From: Myxococcota bacterium
Lineage (GTDB): Bacteria > Myxococcota > B64-G9
Assembly (NCBI GenBank): GCA_022710975.1
Contig: JAKLGA010000003.1
Span: 434,001 to 498,000 of the forward strand
Direction: 5' to 3'
Length of the DNA stretch: 64,000 nucleotides
Positions 27,559 to 36,312 of this stretch are shown one piece after another (positions within the stretch are counted from its first letter, which is position 1; each line of letters begins with the position of its first letter). The notes below the pieces were generated by a model. The model made no database searches and was not told the origin of the DNA. It saw nothing but the letters and a program-made list of their open reading frames with translations. The position numbers and the translations under genes were made by a program.

Positions 27559-28299
27559 ATGCGGACATGCCTGTGGCTCCTCGCGGCGGTGCTGCTTCTC
27601 TGCGGGGCGGCGCGCGCGCAGGCGCCGGACGGAGACGCGCTCATCGCGCGCATGGACCGGATCCACACCACCGCCCAGGACCAGTACTTCGAGTACGACC
27701 TGGTCACCGAGGAGGCCGGCAAGCAGCCCCGCGGCCTGAGCTTCGCGGTGACCCTCAACTCGAAGAAGTGGCGGCACGTCCAGTTCCTGGCGCCGGGCGA
27801 CGTGAAGGGCATGCGCGTGCTGACCCTCGACACCAGCCGCATCTGGCTGTGGCTGCCGGCCTTCAAGAAGGTGCGCAAGATGGCCTCCCACGCCAAGGCG
27901 ACCAGCTTCATGGGCACGGCCATGTCCAGCGAGGACGGCTCGGTGGTGACCTACGGGGATCTGTACGCCGGCAGGCTGGTGGGGGAGGACGCCGAGAGCT
28001 GGAAGGTCGAGGGCACGCGGCGCGAGGGCGCGGACATCAGCTACGCGCGCATGCTGTTCGAGCTGCGCAAGGACATCGGCCTGCCCTCCGCCTTGCACTA
28101 CTTCAACGACCAGGGCGTCGAGGTGAAGACCGAGCTGCGCCAGTCCTACGACTGCCGGGACGGCCTGTGCAACTCGCGCGTGTTCGTGATCACCGACCAC
28201 CAGCGCGGACTGAAGACCACCATGGTCCGGCGCACCTGGAGGTACAACCAGGGGGTCGAGGACGCCTACTTCAGCGTGCGGGCGCTGCAGCGCGGCTAG
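27559..28299 (+). CDS. LolA-like outer-membrane lipoprotein-sorting protein 2
   Basis: The 246-residue close paralogue of the gene at 24772 has the same signal peptide plus LolA-like half-barrel layout, the same RIWLWLPAFKKVRKM core and the same YDCRDGLCN cysteine pair. The two share 71 identical base pairs. It lies 100 bp after the barrel gene across an AT-rich stretch, so it may be the last gene of the sigma54 operon or have its own promoter. AGGAGGG precedes the ATG. Its stop overlaps the convergent DUF1648 gene by 4 bp (CTAG). Confidence 0.88.
   Translation: MRTCLWLLAAVLLLCGAARAQAPDGDALIARMDRIHTTAQDQYFEYDLVTEEAGKQPRGLSFAVTLNSKKWRHVQFLAPGDVKGMRVLTLDTSRIWLWLPAFKKVRKMASHAKATSFMGTAMSSEDGSVVTYGDLYAGRLVGEDAESWKVEGTRREGADISYARMLFELRKDIGLPSALHYFNDQGVEVKTELRQSYDCRDGLCNSRVFVITDHQRGLKTTMVRRTWRYNQGVEDAYFSVRALQRG
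27829..27899 (+). repeat. 71-bp exact repeat, copy 2 (inside LolA-like gene 2)
   Basis: This is identical to 25057-25127. See that entry; together they point to recent duplication or gene conversion. Confidence 0.85.
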
Positions 28300-28889
28300 C
28301 CTTCCCCCGGCGCCCTCGCCAGCGCCCTCCGCATGGCCCGCATCAGGCAGAGCCCCGCCACCACCAGCACCCCGCCCTCGACCGCCAGGAAGAGCCACAC
28401 CGGCGGCACCTCGTACCCGGGCCCGCCCTCGATGGCCGCCTTGTAGATGGTGGCCTGGGCCCAGCAGATGAGCCCCTGGGGCGGCAGGGCGAGCCAGGCC
28501 GGCAGGGCCTCGAGCTGGCGCCAGACCGGCTCCTGCCGCCCGGGCGGCAGGGCCAGGAGCTCGGCCTTGCGGGGCAGGTTGAGGTAGCGCGGGTGGCGCC
28601 GGGCCGAGCGCATGATCGCCAGGCCGCCCAGCGCGATCAGCACGAAGATCCCCACCGCGGTCAGCGGCATGGCCAGGGCGGTGAGCCAGCTCGTCTCGGC
28701 CCAGCCGTTGGGCGTCCCGTCCGAGAGGAAGTGGATGGGCAGCCGCTCGGGCAGCCGGTGGCGCCGGACCAGCGACCACACGAACAGCCCCACCAGCGTC
28801 AGCGCGTGGAGCGCGAGCGCGATGGCCAGCGGCGAGACGCCGCGCGGCACGGCGGCGGGCTCGCCGGGCCGGGCCAGAGTCGCGCGCAT
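28296..28889 (-). CDS. DUF1648-domain membrane protein
   Basis: The 197-residue product has four hydrophobic segments (about 19-40, 67-90, 125-145 and 158-180). Between the first two lies the DUF1648 signature LPERLPIHFLSDGTPNGW, found in SdpI-like and related membrane proteins. The function is unknown. The ATG at 28889 is chosen because GAGGAGG lies 7 bp upstream. It diverges from the NAPRTase gene. Confidence 0.8.
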   Translation of the reverse strand: MRATLARPGEPAAVPRGVSPLAIALALHALTLVGLFVWSLVRRHRLPERLPIHFLSDGTPNGWAETSWLTALAMPLTAVGIFVLIALGGLAIMRSARRHPRYLNLPRKAELLALPPGRQEPVWRQLEALPAWLALPPQGLICWAQATIYKAAIEGGPGYEVPPVWLFLAVEGGVLVVAGLCLMRAMRRALARAPGEG

Positions 28890-28984
28890 GGATGGCCTCC
28901 TCGGGTGTCCGGACAGCGCCGGTCCGGCCCAGCATAGCAAAGCCCCCCGGTCGGCGGTAGGCTCGGCGGGCAGGAGGAGGGCGG

Positions 28985-30457
28985 ATGCAACCACGGGACT
29001 CGGGCGGGCTGGGGCTGCTGACCGATCTGTACCAGCTCACCATGGCCTACGGCTACTGGAGGCTCGGGCGGCAGGAGCAGGAAGCGGTCTTCCAGCTGTG
29101 CTTCCGCCGGAACCCCTTCGGGGGCGGGTACGCGCTGGCGGCCGGGCTGGAGGACGCGCTCGCCTTCCTGGAGGGCTTCGGCTTCGCCCGCGACGATCTC
29201 GACTACCTGGCCACCCTGACCGGCAACGACGGCGCGCCGCTCTTCGAGCCGGGCTTCCTCGACTACCTCGGGGGGCTCCGTTTCGGCTGCAGCGTGGAGG
29301 CCGTCCCGGAGGGCAGCGTGGTGTTCCCGCACGAGCCGCTGCTGCGGGTGCGCGGCCCGGTGCTCCAGGCCCAGCTCGTCGAGAGCGCGCTGCTGTGCCT
29401 GGTGAACTTCCAGACGCTCGTCGCCACCAAGGCCGCGCGGGTGTGCCAGGCCGCGCGCGGCGAGCCGGTGCTGGAGTTCGGCCTGCGCCGGGCCCAGGGC
29501 GTGGACGGGGCGCTGTCGGCCTCGCGGGCGGCCTACCTGGGCGGCTGCGCGGCCACCTCCAACGTGCTGGCAGGCAAGCGCCTCGGCATCCCGGTGCGCG
29601 GCACGCACGCGCACTCCTGGGTGATGCTGTTCGACGGCGAGCGCCAGGCCTTCGAGGCCTACGCCGACTGCCTGCCCAACAACTGCGTGTTCCTGGTGGA
29701 CACCTACGACAGCCTGGCGGGCGTGCGCCAGGCCATCGAGGTGGGCCGTGCGCTGCGCGCGCGCGGGCACGAGCTGGTCGGGGTGCGCCTGGACTCCGGG
29801 GACCTGGCCTACCTGAGCCAGGAGGCGCGGAAGCTCCTGGACGCGGCCGGCTTCCCCCGGGCGGTGGTGGTCGCCTCCAACGATCTCGACGAGCACACCA
29901 TCCAGAGCCTCAAGGGCCAGGGGGCGGCCATCGCGGTCTGGGGGGTCGGCACCCGCCTGGTGACCGGGCACCCCGACGGGGCGCTGGGCGGGGTGTACAA
30001 GCTCTCGGCCGTGCGCGCGCAGGACGGCAGCTGGCAGCCGCGGGTGAAGCTCAGCGAGCAGGCCGTCAAGGTGACCAACCCGGGCATCCTCCAGGTGCGC
30101 CGCTTCCGCGGGCCCGCGGGCTTCGAGGCGGACGCCATCTGGGACGAGTCGCGGCCCCCGCCCGCGGAGTGGGAGATCGTCGACCCGCTCGACCCCACCC
30201 GGCGGAAACGCCTGCCGGTCGACGCGCCGTACGCGGATCTCCTGGTCCCGGTGCTGGCTGGCGGGCGGCGGGTGGGCGCGCCCGGCACGCTCGAGGAGGC
30301 CCGCGCGCGGGCGGCCGCCGAGCTGGCCTCGTTCCACGCCGGGGTGAAGCGCTTCCTGAACCCGCACCGCTACCCGGTCGGGCTGGAGCGCGGGCTGCAC
30401 GAGCGCAAGACCGAGCTCGTGCTCCAGGCCCGGGGGCTCCCGCTTCACACTTCGTAA
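28985..30457 (+). CDS. pncB: Nicotinate phosphoribosyltransferase
   Basis: The 490-residue cytoplasmic enzyme joins nicotinate and PRPP to nicotinate mononucleotide in NAD salvage. Family motifs in order are [15 protein letters not shown] at the start, [15 protein letters not shown] with the conserved His-free loop, [12 protein letters not shown] (catalytic His region), [12 protein letters not shown] (ribose-phosphate binding) and [17 protein letters not shown] stands before the ATG. It is not linked to other NAD genes here and appears to be a single-gene unit. Confidence 0.95.
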   Translation: MQPRDSGGLGLLTDLYQLTMAYGYWRLGRQEQEAVFQLCFRRNPFGGGYALAAGLEDALAFLEGFGFARDDLDYLATLTGNDGAPLFEPGFLDYLGGLRFGCSVEAVPEGSVVFPHEPLLRVRGPVLQAQLVESALLCLVNFQTLVATKAARVCQAARGEPVLEFGLRRAQGVDGALSASRAAYLGGCAATSNVLAGKRLGIPVRGTHAHSWVMLFDGERQAFEAYADCLPNNCVFLVDTYDSLAGVRQAIEVGRALRARGHELVGVRLDSGDLAYLSQEARKLLDAAGFPRAVVVASNDLDEHTIQSLKGQGAAIAVWGVGTRLVTGHPDGALGGVYKLSAVRAQDGSWQPRVKLSEQAVKVTNPGILQVRRFRGPAGFEADAIWDESRPPPAEWEIVDPLDPTRRKRLPVDAPYADLLVPVLAGGRRVGAPGTLEEARARAAAELASFHAGVKRFLNPHRYPVGLERGLHERKTELVLQARGLPLHTS

Positions 30458-30557
30458 CCCGCGGCACACACGCCGGACGGGCCGGTCGGGCAGGCTCAGG
30501 GGTGACGGAGGCCAGCGCATCGTGCCAGCGCCTCCGCGAACCTGGAAGGAGGACGTC

Positions 30558-31034
30558 ATGAAGTGCGGCAAGAAGGGGCTGTGGATCGGCGTGGCGAGCC
30601 TGGCGCTGGTGGCCTTGGCGGCCGGGGTGGCCTTCGGCGGGCCGTTCGGCGGGAAGCAAGCCGGCGAGCGCCTGAACCAGATGATCACCTGGCACCTCGA
30701 CGACGTGCTGGACGAGCTCGAGGCCAGCCCGGACCAGCGCGCCCAGCTCCTGGCCCTCAAGGACCGCGCCTTCGCGCGCCTGCAGGCCGTGCACGAGAGC
30801 CACGCGCGGGACAAGGCCGAGCTCGTGGCCGAGCTGTCCAAGGACCAGCCGGATCCGGACAAGCTGCACAAGCTGCTCGACCAGAAGCTGGACGCGCTCC
30901 GGCCCGAGCTGCACGAGGGGCTGGACCTCCTCCTCGAGGCGCACGCGGTGCTGACCCCGGCCCAGCGCGCCGAGCTGGCCAGGCGCATCCAGGAGCGGCA
31001 CGAGCAGCACCGGGGGTTCTTCGGGCATCACTGA
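30558..31034 (+). CDS. Spy/CpxP-like periplasmic protein of a Cpx-like locus
   Basis: The 158-residue product has a signal peptide (LWIGVASLALVALAAGVAFG) and an all-helical Spy/CpxP-like body. The first LTxxQ-type motif reads ASPDQRAQL and the second LTPAQRAEL; the C-terminus ends in HEQHRGFFGHH, a possible metal or proton sensor. In Cpx systems this protein binds the sensor kinase and misfolded envelope proteins. It stands 78 bp before an OmpR-type regulator, which is followed by its kinase. A heptamer hairpin separates it from the regulator. AAGGAGG precedes the ATG. Confidence 0.85.
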   Translation: MKCGKKGLWIGVASLALVALAAGVAFGGPFGGKQAGERLNQMITWHLDDVLDELEASPDQRAQLLALKDRAFARLQAVHESHARDKAELVAELSKDQPDPDKLHKLLDQKLDALRPELHEGLDLLLEAHAVLTPAQRAELARRIQERHEQHRGFFGHH

Positions 31035-31042
31035 GATAGAAT

Positions 31043-31104
31043 CGTGCGGCGTGCGACGTGCGGCGTGGGTCCTGCGCCGCACGCTGCACGCAGAACGCCG
31101 CACG
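31043..31104. repeat. Inverted heptamer array (CGTGCGG type)
   Basis: Four 7-bp units (CGTGCGG, CGTGCGA, CGTGCGG, CGTGGGT; 31043-31070), a 6-nt loop, then four units of complementary type (CCGCACG, CTGCACG, CAGAACG, CCGCACG; 31077-31104). The array can fold into a long imperfect hairpin in the leader of the response-regulator gene. The layout of four units, 6 nt and four units is the same as at 60089-60150. Confidence 0.8.
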
Positions 31105-31112
31105 AGGGGCAC

Positions 31113-31820
31113 ATGGCTGATTCAACCTCCATCCACGTCCTGCTCGTCGAGGACGACCGCCGCCTGGCCGAGCTGACCCGGGAGTACCTCGAGCGCCACG
31201 GCGTGGTGGTCTCCTGGGAGAGCGACGGCGCGCGCGGACTGGCGGAGGCGCTGCGCCACCGCTTCGACGCGGTGCTGCTCGACCTCATGCTGCCCGGGCT
31301 GGACGGGATCGAGGTCTGCCGGCGCCTGCGCGAGCGCTCCGACGTGCCCATCCTGATGCTGACCGCCAAGGGCGAGGAGGCCGACCGGGTGCTGGGGCTC
31401 GAGCTGGGGGCGGACGACTACCTGCCCAAGCCCTTCTCCCCGCGCGAGCTCCTGGCCCGGCTGCGGGCCGCGGTGCGCCGGGCGCGCGGCCAGGCCGGCC
31501 CGGCCCGGCCGGCCCTCGAGCTGGGCGACCTGCGGCTCGACCCGGGCGATCGCTCGGTGCGGGTGGGGGGCCGGGCGGTGGAGCTGACCGGCTACGAGTT
31601 CGAGCTGCTGCGGGCGCTGGTCGAGCGGGCCGGGCGGGTGCTCGGCCGCGAGCAGCTCATCGAGCTGGCCGGCGGCGATCCGGCCGAGGCCTTCGACCGC
31701 TCGGTGGACGTGCACATCTCGCGGCTGCGGGCCAAGCTGGGCGACGACGCCGCCCAGCCGCGGCGCATCAAGACCGTGCGCGGGGCGGGCTACCAGTACC
31801 TCCGGCCGGAGGACGCATGA
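31113..31820 (+). CDS. OmpR-family response regulator (CpxR-like)
   Basis: The 235-residue product has a receiver domain with acidic pocket Glu13/Asp14/Asp15 (LVEDDRRL) and phospho-acceptor Asp57 (LLDLMLPG), plus a winged-helix DNA-binding domain (ELTGYEFELLRALVERAGRVLGREQL; RSVDVHISRLRAKLGD). It should regulate envelope genes, probably including the Spy-like gene upstream. Its stop overlaps the kinase start (ATGA). No CpxR box (GTAAA-N5-GTAAA) was seen, so the binding site must differ. The heptamer hairpin lies 8 bp before its start. Confidence 0.92.
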   Translation: MADSTSIHVLLVEDDRRLAELTREYLERHGVVVSWESDGARGLAEALRHRFDAVLLDLMLPGLDGIEVCRRLRERSDVPILMLTAKGEEADRVLGLELGADDYLPKPFSPRELLARLRAAVRRARGQAGPARPALELGDLRLDPGDRSVRVGGRAVELTGYEFELLRALVERAGRVLGREQLIELAGGDPAEAFDRSVDVHISRLRAKLGDDAAQPRRIKTVRGAGYQYLRPEDA

Positions 31821-33178
31821 GGCGCCGCTCGCTCTTCTGGCGGGTCTACCTGCACGGGCTTTTGCTGCTGGTGCTGGTGAGCGTCGCGCTGCTGGCCCTG
31901 GGCCTGGCGTTCGGGCACGACGCCCCCTGGCGCGGCGCCCCCGCGCGGCTGGCCGAGCTGGTGGCCGCCGACCTGCGCGCCCCGGGCGGCGCCGACGCCC
32001 TCGGGCGGCGGCTGGCCGAGCTGCACGGCCTGCTGGGGGTGGACCTCGAGGTGCTCGCGCCGGACGGCCGCTCGCTGGCCCGGGCCGGCGGCGCGATCGA
32101 TGCGCTGCCCGGCGAGCTGCGCCGGGAGCTGCTGGGTGAGGACGGGGACCGGCTGCGGCACGCGCCCGGGCGGGCCTTCGCCCTGGGGCTGGGGCCGGCG
32201 CACGCCCGGCTGGGCCTGCTGCTGCTGCGCTGGCCCATGCAGCACGGCCTCCAGCGCCTGCTGCTCCTGGTCGGGCTGGTGCTGGGGCTGCTGGTCCTGG
32301 TCTCGGCCCCGGTCGCCCGCGCCATCACCCGCCCGCTGGAGCGGCTCACCGCCACCGCCCGGGCCCTGGCGGCCGGGGATCTGACGGCCAGGAGCGGCAT
32401 CTCCGGCCGGGACGAGGTGGGCGAGCTGGCCCGCACGCTCGACGACATGGCGGCCCGCCTCGCGGCCCGGCTGCAGGCCGAGCGCGAGCTGCTGGCCGGC
32501 GTGTCCCACGAGCTGCGCACGCCGCTGGCCCGCCTGCGGGTGGCGCTCGAGCTGGCCGGGGAGGGCCCGGCCGAGGAGCTGCGCGCCCGCCTGGACGGCA
32601 TGGGCGCGGATCTGGCCGAGCTGGAGGCCCTGGTGGAGAACGTGCTGCTGGCAGTGCGCCTCGAGCGGGACGCGGGCCGCGGGCCGGCCGCCCTGCCGCT
32701 GCGGCCCGCGCGCCTGGCGCCCGGCGCCTTCCTGGAGGAGTGCGCCGAGCGGTTCCGCCGCCACCACCCGGGCCGCGCCCTCGAGCTGCGCCTGGACGGG
32801 GACGCGCCGGAGGTCGAGGCCGATCCGGCCCTGCTGCGGCGGGTGCTGGACAACCTGCTCGCCAACGCGGTCGCCTACGCCCCCCCCGGGCCGCCCATCG
32901 AGCTGTGGGCCGGCCGGGCGCCCGAGGGCCTGGCCTGGGAGGTGCGCGACCGCGGCCCGGGCGTCGGGCCGGACGAGCTCCCGCGCCTGTTCGAGCCCTT
33001 CTTCCGCGCGGACGCCAGCCGGGCCCGCGGCCAGGGCGGCGTCGGCCTGGGGCTGACCCTGTGCCGGCTCATCGTCGAGGCCCACGGCGGGCGCATCCAG
33101 GCGCTGGCGCGGGACGGCGGCGGGCTGGTGGTGCGGGCCTGGCTGCCGGCTCAGCCGGGCGGCGGCGCGGGCGGTTGA
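31817..33178 (+). CDS. Sensor histidine kinase (CpxA-like)
   Basis: The 453-residue product has an N-terminal membrane segment (about 10-31), a periplasmic sensor of about 105 residues and a second membrane segment (about 145-168). A HAMP linker (RPLERLTATARALAAGDLTAR) follows, then HisKA with His231 (GVSHELRTPLARLRV) and HATPase_c (NLLANAVAYAP; DRGPGV; GVGLGLTL). It is coupled to the OmpR-type regulator by a 4-bp overlap. The end of the gene overlaps the convergent DUF2062 gene by 28 bp. Confidence 0.93.
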   Translation: MRRRSLFWRVYLHGLLLLVLVSVALLALGLAFGHDAPWRGAPARLAELVAADLRAPGGADALGRRLAELHGLLGVDLEVLAPDGRSLARAGGAIDALPGELRRELLGEDGDRLRHAPGRAFALGLGPAHARLGLLLLRWPMQHGLQRLLLLVGLVLGLLVLVSAPVARAITRPLERLTATARALAAGDLTARSGISGRDEVGELARTLDDMAARLAARLQAERELLAGVSHELRTPLARLRVALELAGEGPAEELRARLDGMGADLAELEALVENVLLAVRLERDAGRGPAALPLRPARLAPGAFLEECAERFRRHHPGRALELRLDGDAPEVEADPALLRRVLDNLLANAVAYAPPGPPIELWAGRAPEGLAWEVRDRGPGVGPDELPRLFEPFFRADASRARGQGGVGLGLTLCRLIVEAHGGRIQALARDGGGLVVRAWLPAQPGGGAGG

Positions 33179-33621
33179 CGGCGGGCGTGCCAGCGGCCGA
33201 GGGCCGCGAGCAGCCGGGCCGAGGTGAAGTACAGCACCACCGCGCCGACCAGCCCCACGGCGGTGGTGCCCACCAGGATGGCGAGCAGGAAGGCCGGACC
33301 CGCGGCCCACAGCGCCTCCCAGCTCTGGAGGTTGGCGAAGTCGAGGGGCGCGCCGGCGTCGCCGACCAGCAGCCGCCCCACCAGGTAGCACAGGCTGTAG
33401 AGCGGCACGGTGGTGAACGGGTTGGAGACCAGGGTCATCAGCGCGCCGATGACCTTGTTGCCGCGCACCAGGTAGCAGACCCCGACCGCCAGGGCGATCT
33501 GCAGCCCCCAGAAGGCGCTCACCCCGAAGAACCAGCCGACGGCCAGGCCGCGGGCCTGGGCCTCCGGGGTGTCGCGGATGGTGAGCAGCTCGGCCAGCCA
33601 GGCGCGTACGTTGGCCTTCAT
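33151..33621 (-). CDS. DUF2062-domain membrane protein
   Basis: The 156-residue product has a hydrophilic N-terminal helix and about three membrane segments. The DUF2062 pattern is visible as GLAVGWFFGVSAFWGLQ and LVSNPFTTVPLYSLCYLVGRL. The biochemical role is unknown. It is the last gene of the minus-strand unit that holds the MMPL transporter, 14 bp downstream of it. The start is ATG at 33621. Confidence 0.85.
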   Translation of the reverse strand: MKANVRAWLAELLTIRDTPEAQARGLAVGWFFGVSAFWGLQIALAVGVCYLVRGNKVIGALMTLVSNPFTTVPLYSLCYLVGRLLVGDAGAPLDFANLQSWEALWAAGPAFLLAILVGTTAVGLVGAVVLYFTSARLLAALGRWHARRQPPAPPPG

Positions 33622-33635
33622 CGGGGCGGGCCGCC

Positions 33636-36221
33636 TCAGGCCTTGGACTTGGGCCCGGGCCGGTCCCGGTAGATCATCCACAGCGCGCCCGGCAGCGCGG
33701 TGAAGTCGGCGATCATCGACAGGCTGAAGGCCACCGCGGCCAGGATGCCGAACTGGCGGATGGGCGGGAGATCCGACAGCGCGAAGGCCAGGAAACCCAC
33801 CGCGTTGATCAGCGTGGCGAAGAAGATCGAGCGCCCGGCGATGAGCATGGTGTGCCGCAGGCCGTCCTCGGTGGTGCCGTCCTTCTTGCGCTCGAGGAAG
33901 TGGTAGAAGAAGTGGATCTGATCGTTCTCCGAGGTGCCCAGCACCGTCGAGGCGATCAGGATGGTGGCCACGTTGAGGCTCATGCCCACCCCGCGCATGA
34001 CCGCGAACATCACCAGGATGGCGAACAGGGAGGGGATCATCGCCATCAGCCGCGCCGCGCCGTTGCGGAAGACCAGCAGGAAGACGCTGAAGATGATGGC
34101 CACGGTCAGCAGGAACGACTCGGTCAGCGTGGGCACGAGGTTGTGGGCCACCTTGGACTGGAGCCGCCCGAGGCCCACCATGGTGGGCGGCTCGACCCCG
34201 TCCACCAGCGCGCCGAAGCCGCGCGCCAGCCCGCCCCACAGGGCGTGGGCCTCGGCGGCCGGCAGCTCGCCGAGGGCCTCGAGCTCCTCGCCGGCCTCCT
34301 CGCCGAGCGCGGCCCAGCGGGCGTCGCCCTCGGGTGGCAGCTCCCGCAGCGCCGCGTGGCGCGGCACGAGCGTCCGCCACAGGCGGAAGGCGTCCCCGGG
34401 CGCGACCGACGCCAGCGCGGGGTGCCCCGCGCTCTGGCGCTTCCACAGCTCGGCCCAGCGCTGCTCGCCTGCGGGCACGAGCTCGAGCAGGGCCGGCTCC
34501 CGGCGCAGGGCGGCCCGCCACAGCTCGCCCACGCGCCGGGTCAGCGCCAGGTGGGTGGGGTAGTCGTTGATGCGGGTCACCAGCGTCACGTGGGTCTGGG
34601 CCAGATCCTTGGGCTCGATGAAGCGGCCGAGCAGGGCCTCCTGCTCCATCAGCCCCTCCAGGCCGTCGGCCACCTCCTCGAGCTCGTCGAGGTCGGCGGG
34701 CAGGGCGTCCCCGTGCCCGCCGAGGTAGCGCAGCATGCGCAGGGTGGTGGTGGGCCCCACGGCCGAGCCCACCAGCGGCTCCGCCTCGAGGGCGCTCTGG
34801 AACGCGTCCAGCCCGCGCAGCACCTCGGGCTGGCCGAGCGTGCCCACCTTGCCCGAGAGCCACACGTCCGCGATGCTCAGCCCGGGCATGAGCTGCTCGA
34901 CGCGCCGGGTGTCGGCGTACAGCTCGCTGGCGGGGTTCACGTACTCGATCGGATCGGTCAGCATGCGCATGGGCTCGACCACGCCGGGCAGGCCGAACAG
35001 GGTCACTGCGCCCAGCCCGCACAGCAGCAGCGAGGCCGGCACCGTGACCCAGCGCCAGCGGTGGGAGGCCCGGGGCAGGTAGTCCGCCACGCGCTGGAAC
35101 CACTGGGCGGCGGTCTTGCGCTCGACCTGGGTGGGGGTGCGCAGGATCTTCTGCAGGGCCGGGAACAGGGTGAAGGCGATCAGCCAGGTGAACACCAGGC
35201 CGACGGCCACCCACACGCCCATCTCGCGGATGGGGCGGATGTTGGAGACCACCAGGGCGGCGAAGCCCGCCGCCGTGGCGAAGATCGAGGCGGTGCAGGC
35301 CAGGAACTTGTTGGCCAGGGCGAACACCTGGTGCTCGTCCACGTCCCGCTCGGGCGGGCGCTCGACGAAGCGCGAGTGGATGTAGACCAGGGTGGCCAGG
35401 CAGGTGATCAGGATGGTCATGGGTACCAGGGCCGAGACGATGCTGAAGTTCCCTCCCACCAGCCCGATCCAGCCGACCGCCAGGACCACGTTGACCAGCA
35501 GCGACACCACGAAGGCGCCCAGGGCCCGCAGCGAGCGGTACAGGCCCAGGACCAGGATGACCACGAACAGGCCGAAGACCGGGAACAGGCGCATGCCGCC
35601 TTCGCTGGTCTTGCGGTTGAGGTAGTCGCTCACGTAGGGCTCGCCCACCCGGCGCAGCGCCGAGAGGGGCGCCGGCCTGGCCACCAGGTCGGCCACCGCC
35701 GCCTCGATGGCCGTCAGGGTGGCGAGGCGCTCCTCGGTCGAGGACACGTCGAGGATCAGCGGCAGCCCGTAGAACTTGTCGCCGATCAGCCCCTGCTTGG
35801 AGAACAGCGTCGTGCCCGTGGCGAAGGCCTTGAAGTCCTCGGCCGCGGCCACCGGATCGGCGCCCGGGTGGGCGCGCAGGTAGATCGAGAACAGCGAGGT
35901 GCACTGGACCCTGGGGATGGCCTGCAGCCGCTTGTCCAGGGCCGCGACCGTGGCGATCACCTCCGGGGAGAAGGGCCGCTCGGCCTCGGCGAACAGCACC
36001 ACGTACTCGCCGGAGCCGAACACCTTGCCGAAGTCGTGGGTCAGGATGTAGTCGGGGTCGTCCTGGACGATCAGCCGGTCGATGGCGTTGTCCTGCTCGA
36101 CCTGCAGGGCCAGCGGGATGGCGCCGGCCGCGAGCAGGGCGTAGAGCCCCACGACCCACCAGCGCCGGGCCAGGATGAAGCGGAACAGGGGGTACAGGCT
36201 CGACTCGTGCAGTCCGCTCAA
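33636..36221 (-). CDS. MMPL/RND-family transporter 2
   Basis: The 861-residue product has a membrane segment near the N-terminus (RRWWVVGLYALLAAGAIPLAL) and two periplasmic domains, each followed by a five- to six-segment membrane block. The second periplasmic domain carries a helical insertion rich in Glu, Leu and Trp. It likely exports or flips a lipid. TTG at 36221 is favoured because ACGGAGG lies 4 bp upstream; GTG at 36257 has no ribosome site. The upstream genes encode a PhnD-like binding protein and a lipoprotein, so it works with a different partner set from the first MMPL protein. Confidence 0.88.
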   Translation of the reverse strand: MSGLHESSLYPLFRFILARRWWVVGLYALLAAGAIPLALQVEQDNAIDRLIVQDDPDYILTHDFGKVFGSGEYVVLFAEAERPFSPEVIATVAALDKRLQAIPRVQCTSLFSIYLRAHPGADPVAAAEDFKAFATGTTLFSKQGLIGDKFYGLPLILDVSSTEERLATLTAIEAAVADLVARPAPLSALRRVGEPYVSDYLNRKTSEGGMRLFPVFGLFVVILVLGLYRSLRALGAFVVSLLVNVVLAVGWIGLVGGNFSIVSALVPMTILITCLATLVYIHSRFVERPPERDVDEHQVFALANKFLACTASIFATAAGFAALVVSNIRPIREMGVWVAVGLVFTWLIAFTLFPALQKILRTPTQVERKTAAQWFQRVADYLPRASHRWRWVTVPASLLLCGLGAVTLFGLPGVVEPMRMLTDPIEYVNPASELYADTRRVEQLMPGLSIADVWLSGKVGTLGQPEVLRGLDAFQSALEAEPLVGSAVGPTTTLRMLRYLGGHGDALPADLDELEEVADGLEGLMEQEALLGRFIEPKDLAQTHVTLVTRINDYPTHLALTRRVGELWRAALRREPALLELVPAGEQRWAELWKRQSAGHPALASVAPGDAFRLWRTLVPRHAALRELPPEGDARWAALGEEAGEELEALGELPAAEAHALWGGLARGFGALVDGVEPPTMVGLGRLQSKVAHNLVPTLTESFLLTVAIIFSVFLLVFRNGAARLMAMIPSLFAILVMFAVMRGVGMSLNVATILIASTVLGTSENDQIHFFYHFLERKKDGTTEDGLRHTMLIAGRSIFFATLINAVGFLAFALSDLPPIRQFGILAAVAFSLSMIADFTALPGALWMIYRDRPGPKSKA

Positions 36222-36312
36222 GGTGCCTCCGTGGCTGGGCGCCTCACTCGTTAGCACCGTTCGAGGTCGGGGGCAAGGCGGTCAGGGGCGCCCGCGCCGG
36301 GGCCCGGCGGGC

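Noticed and set aside
31035-31112. Classical CpxR boxes near the Cpx-like regulator
   Set aside because: No GTAAA-N5-GTAAA pattern is present; the repeats there are 7-bp GC-rich units.
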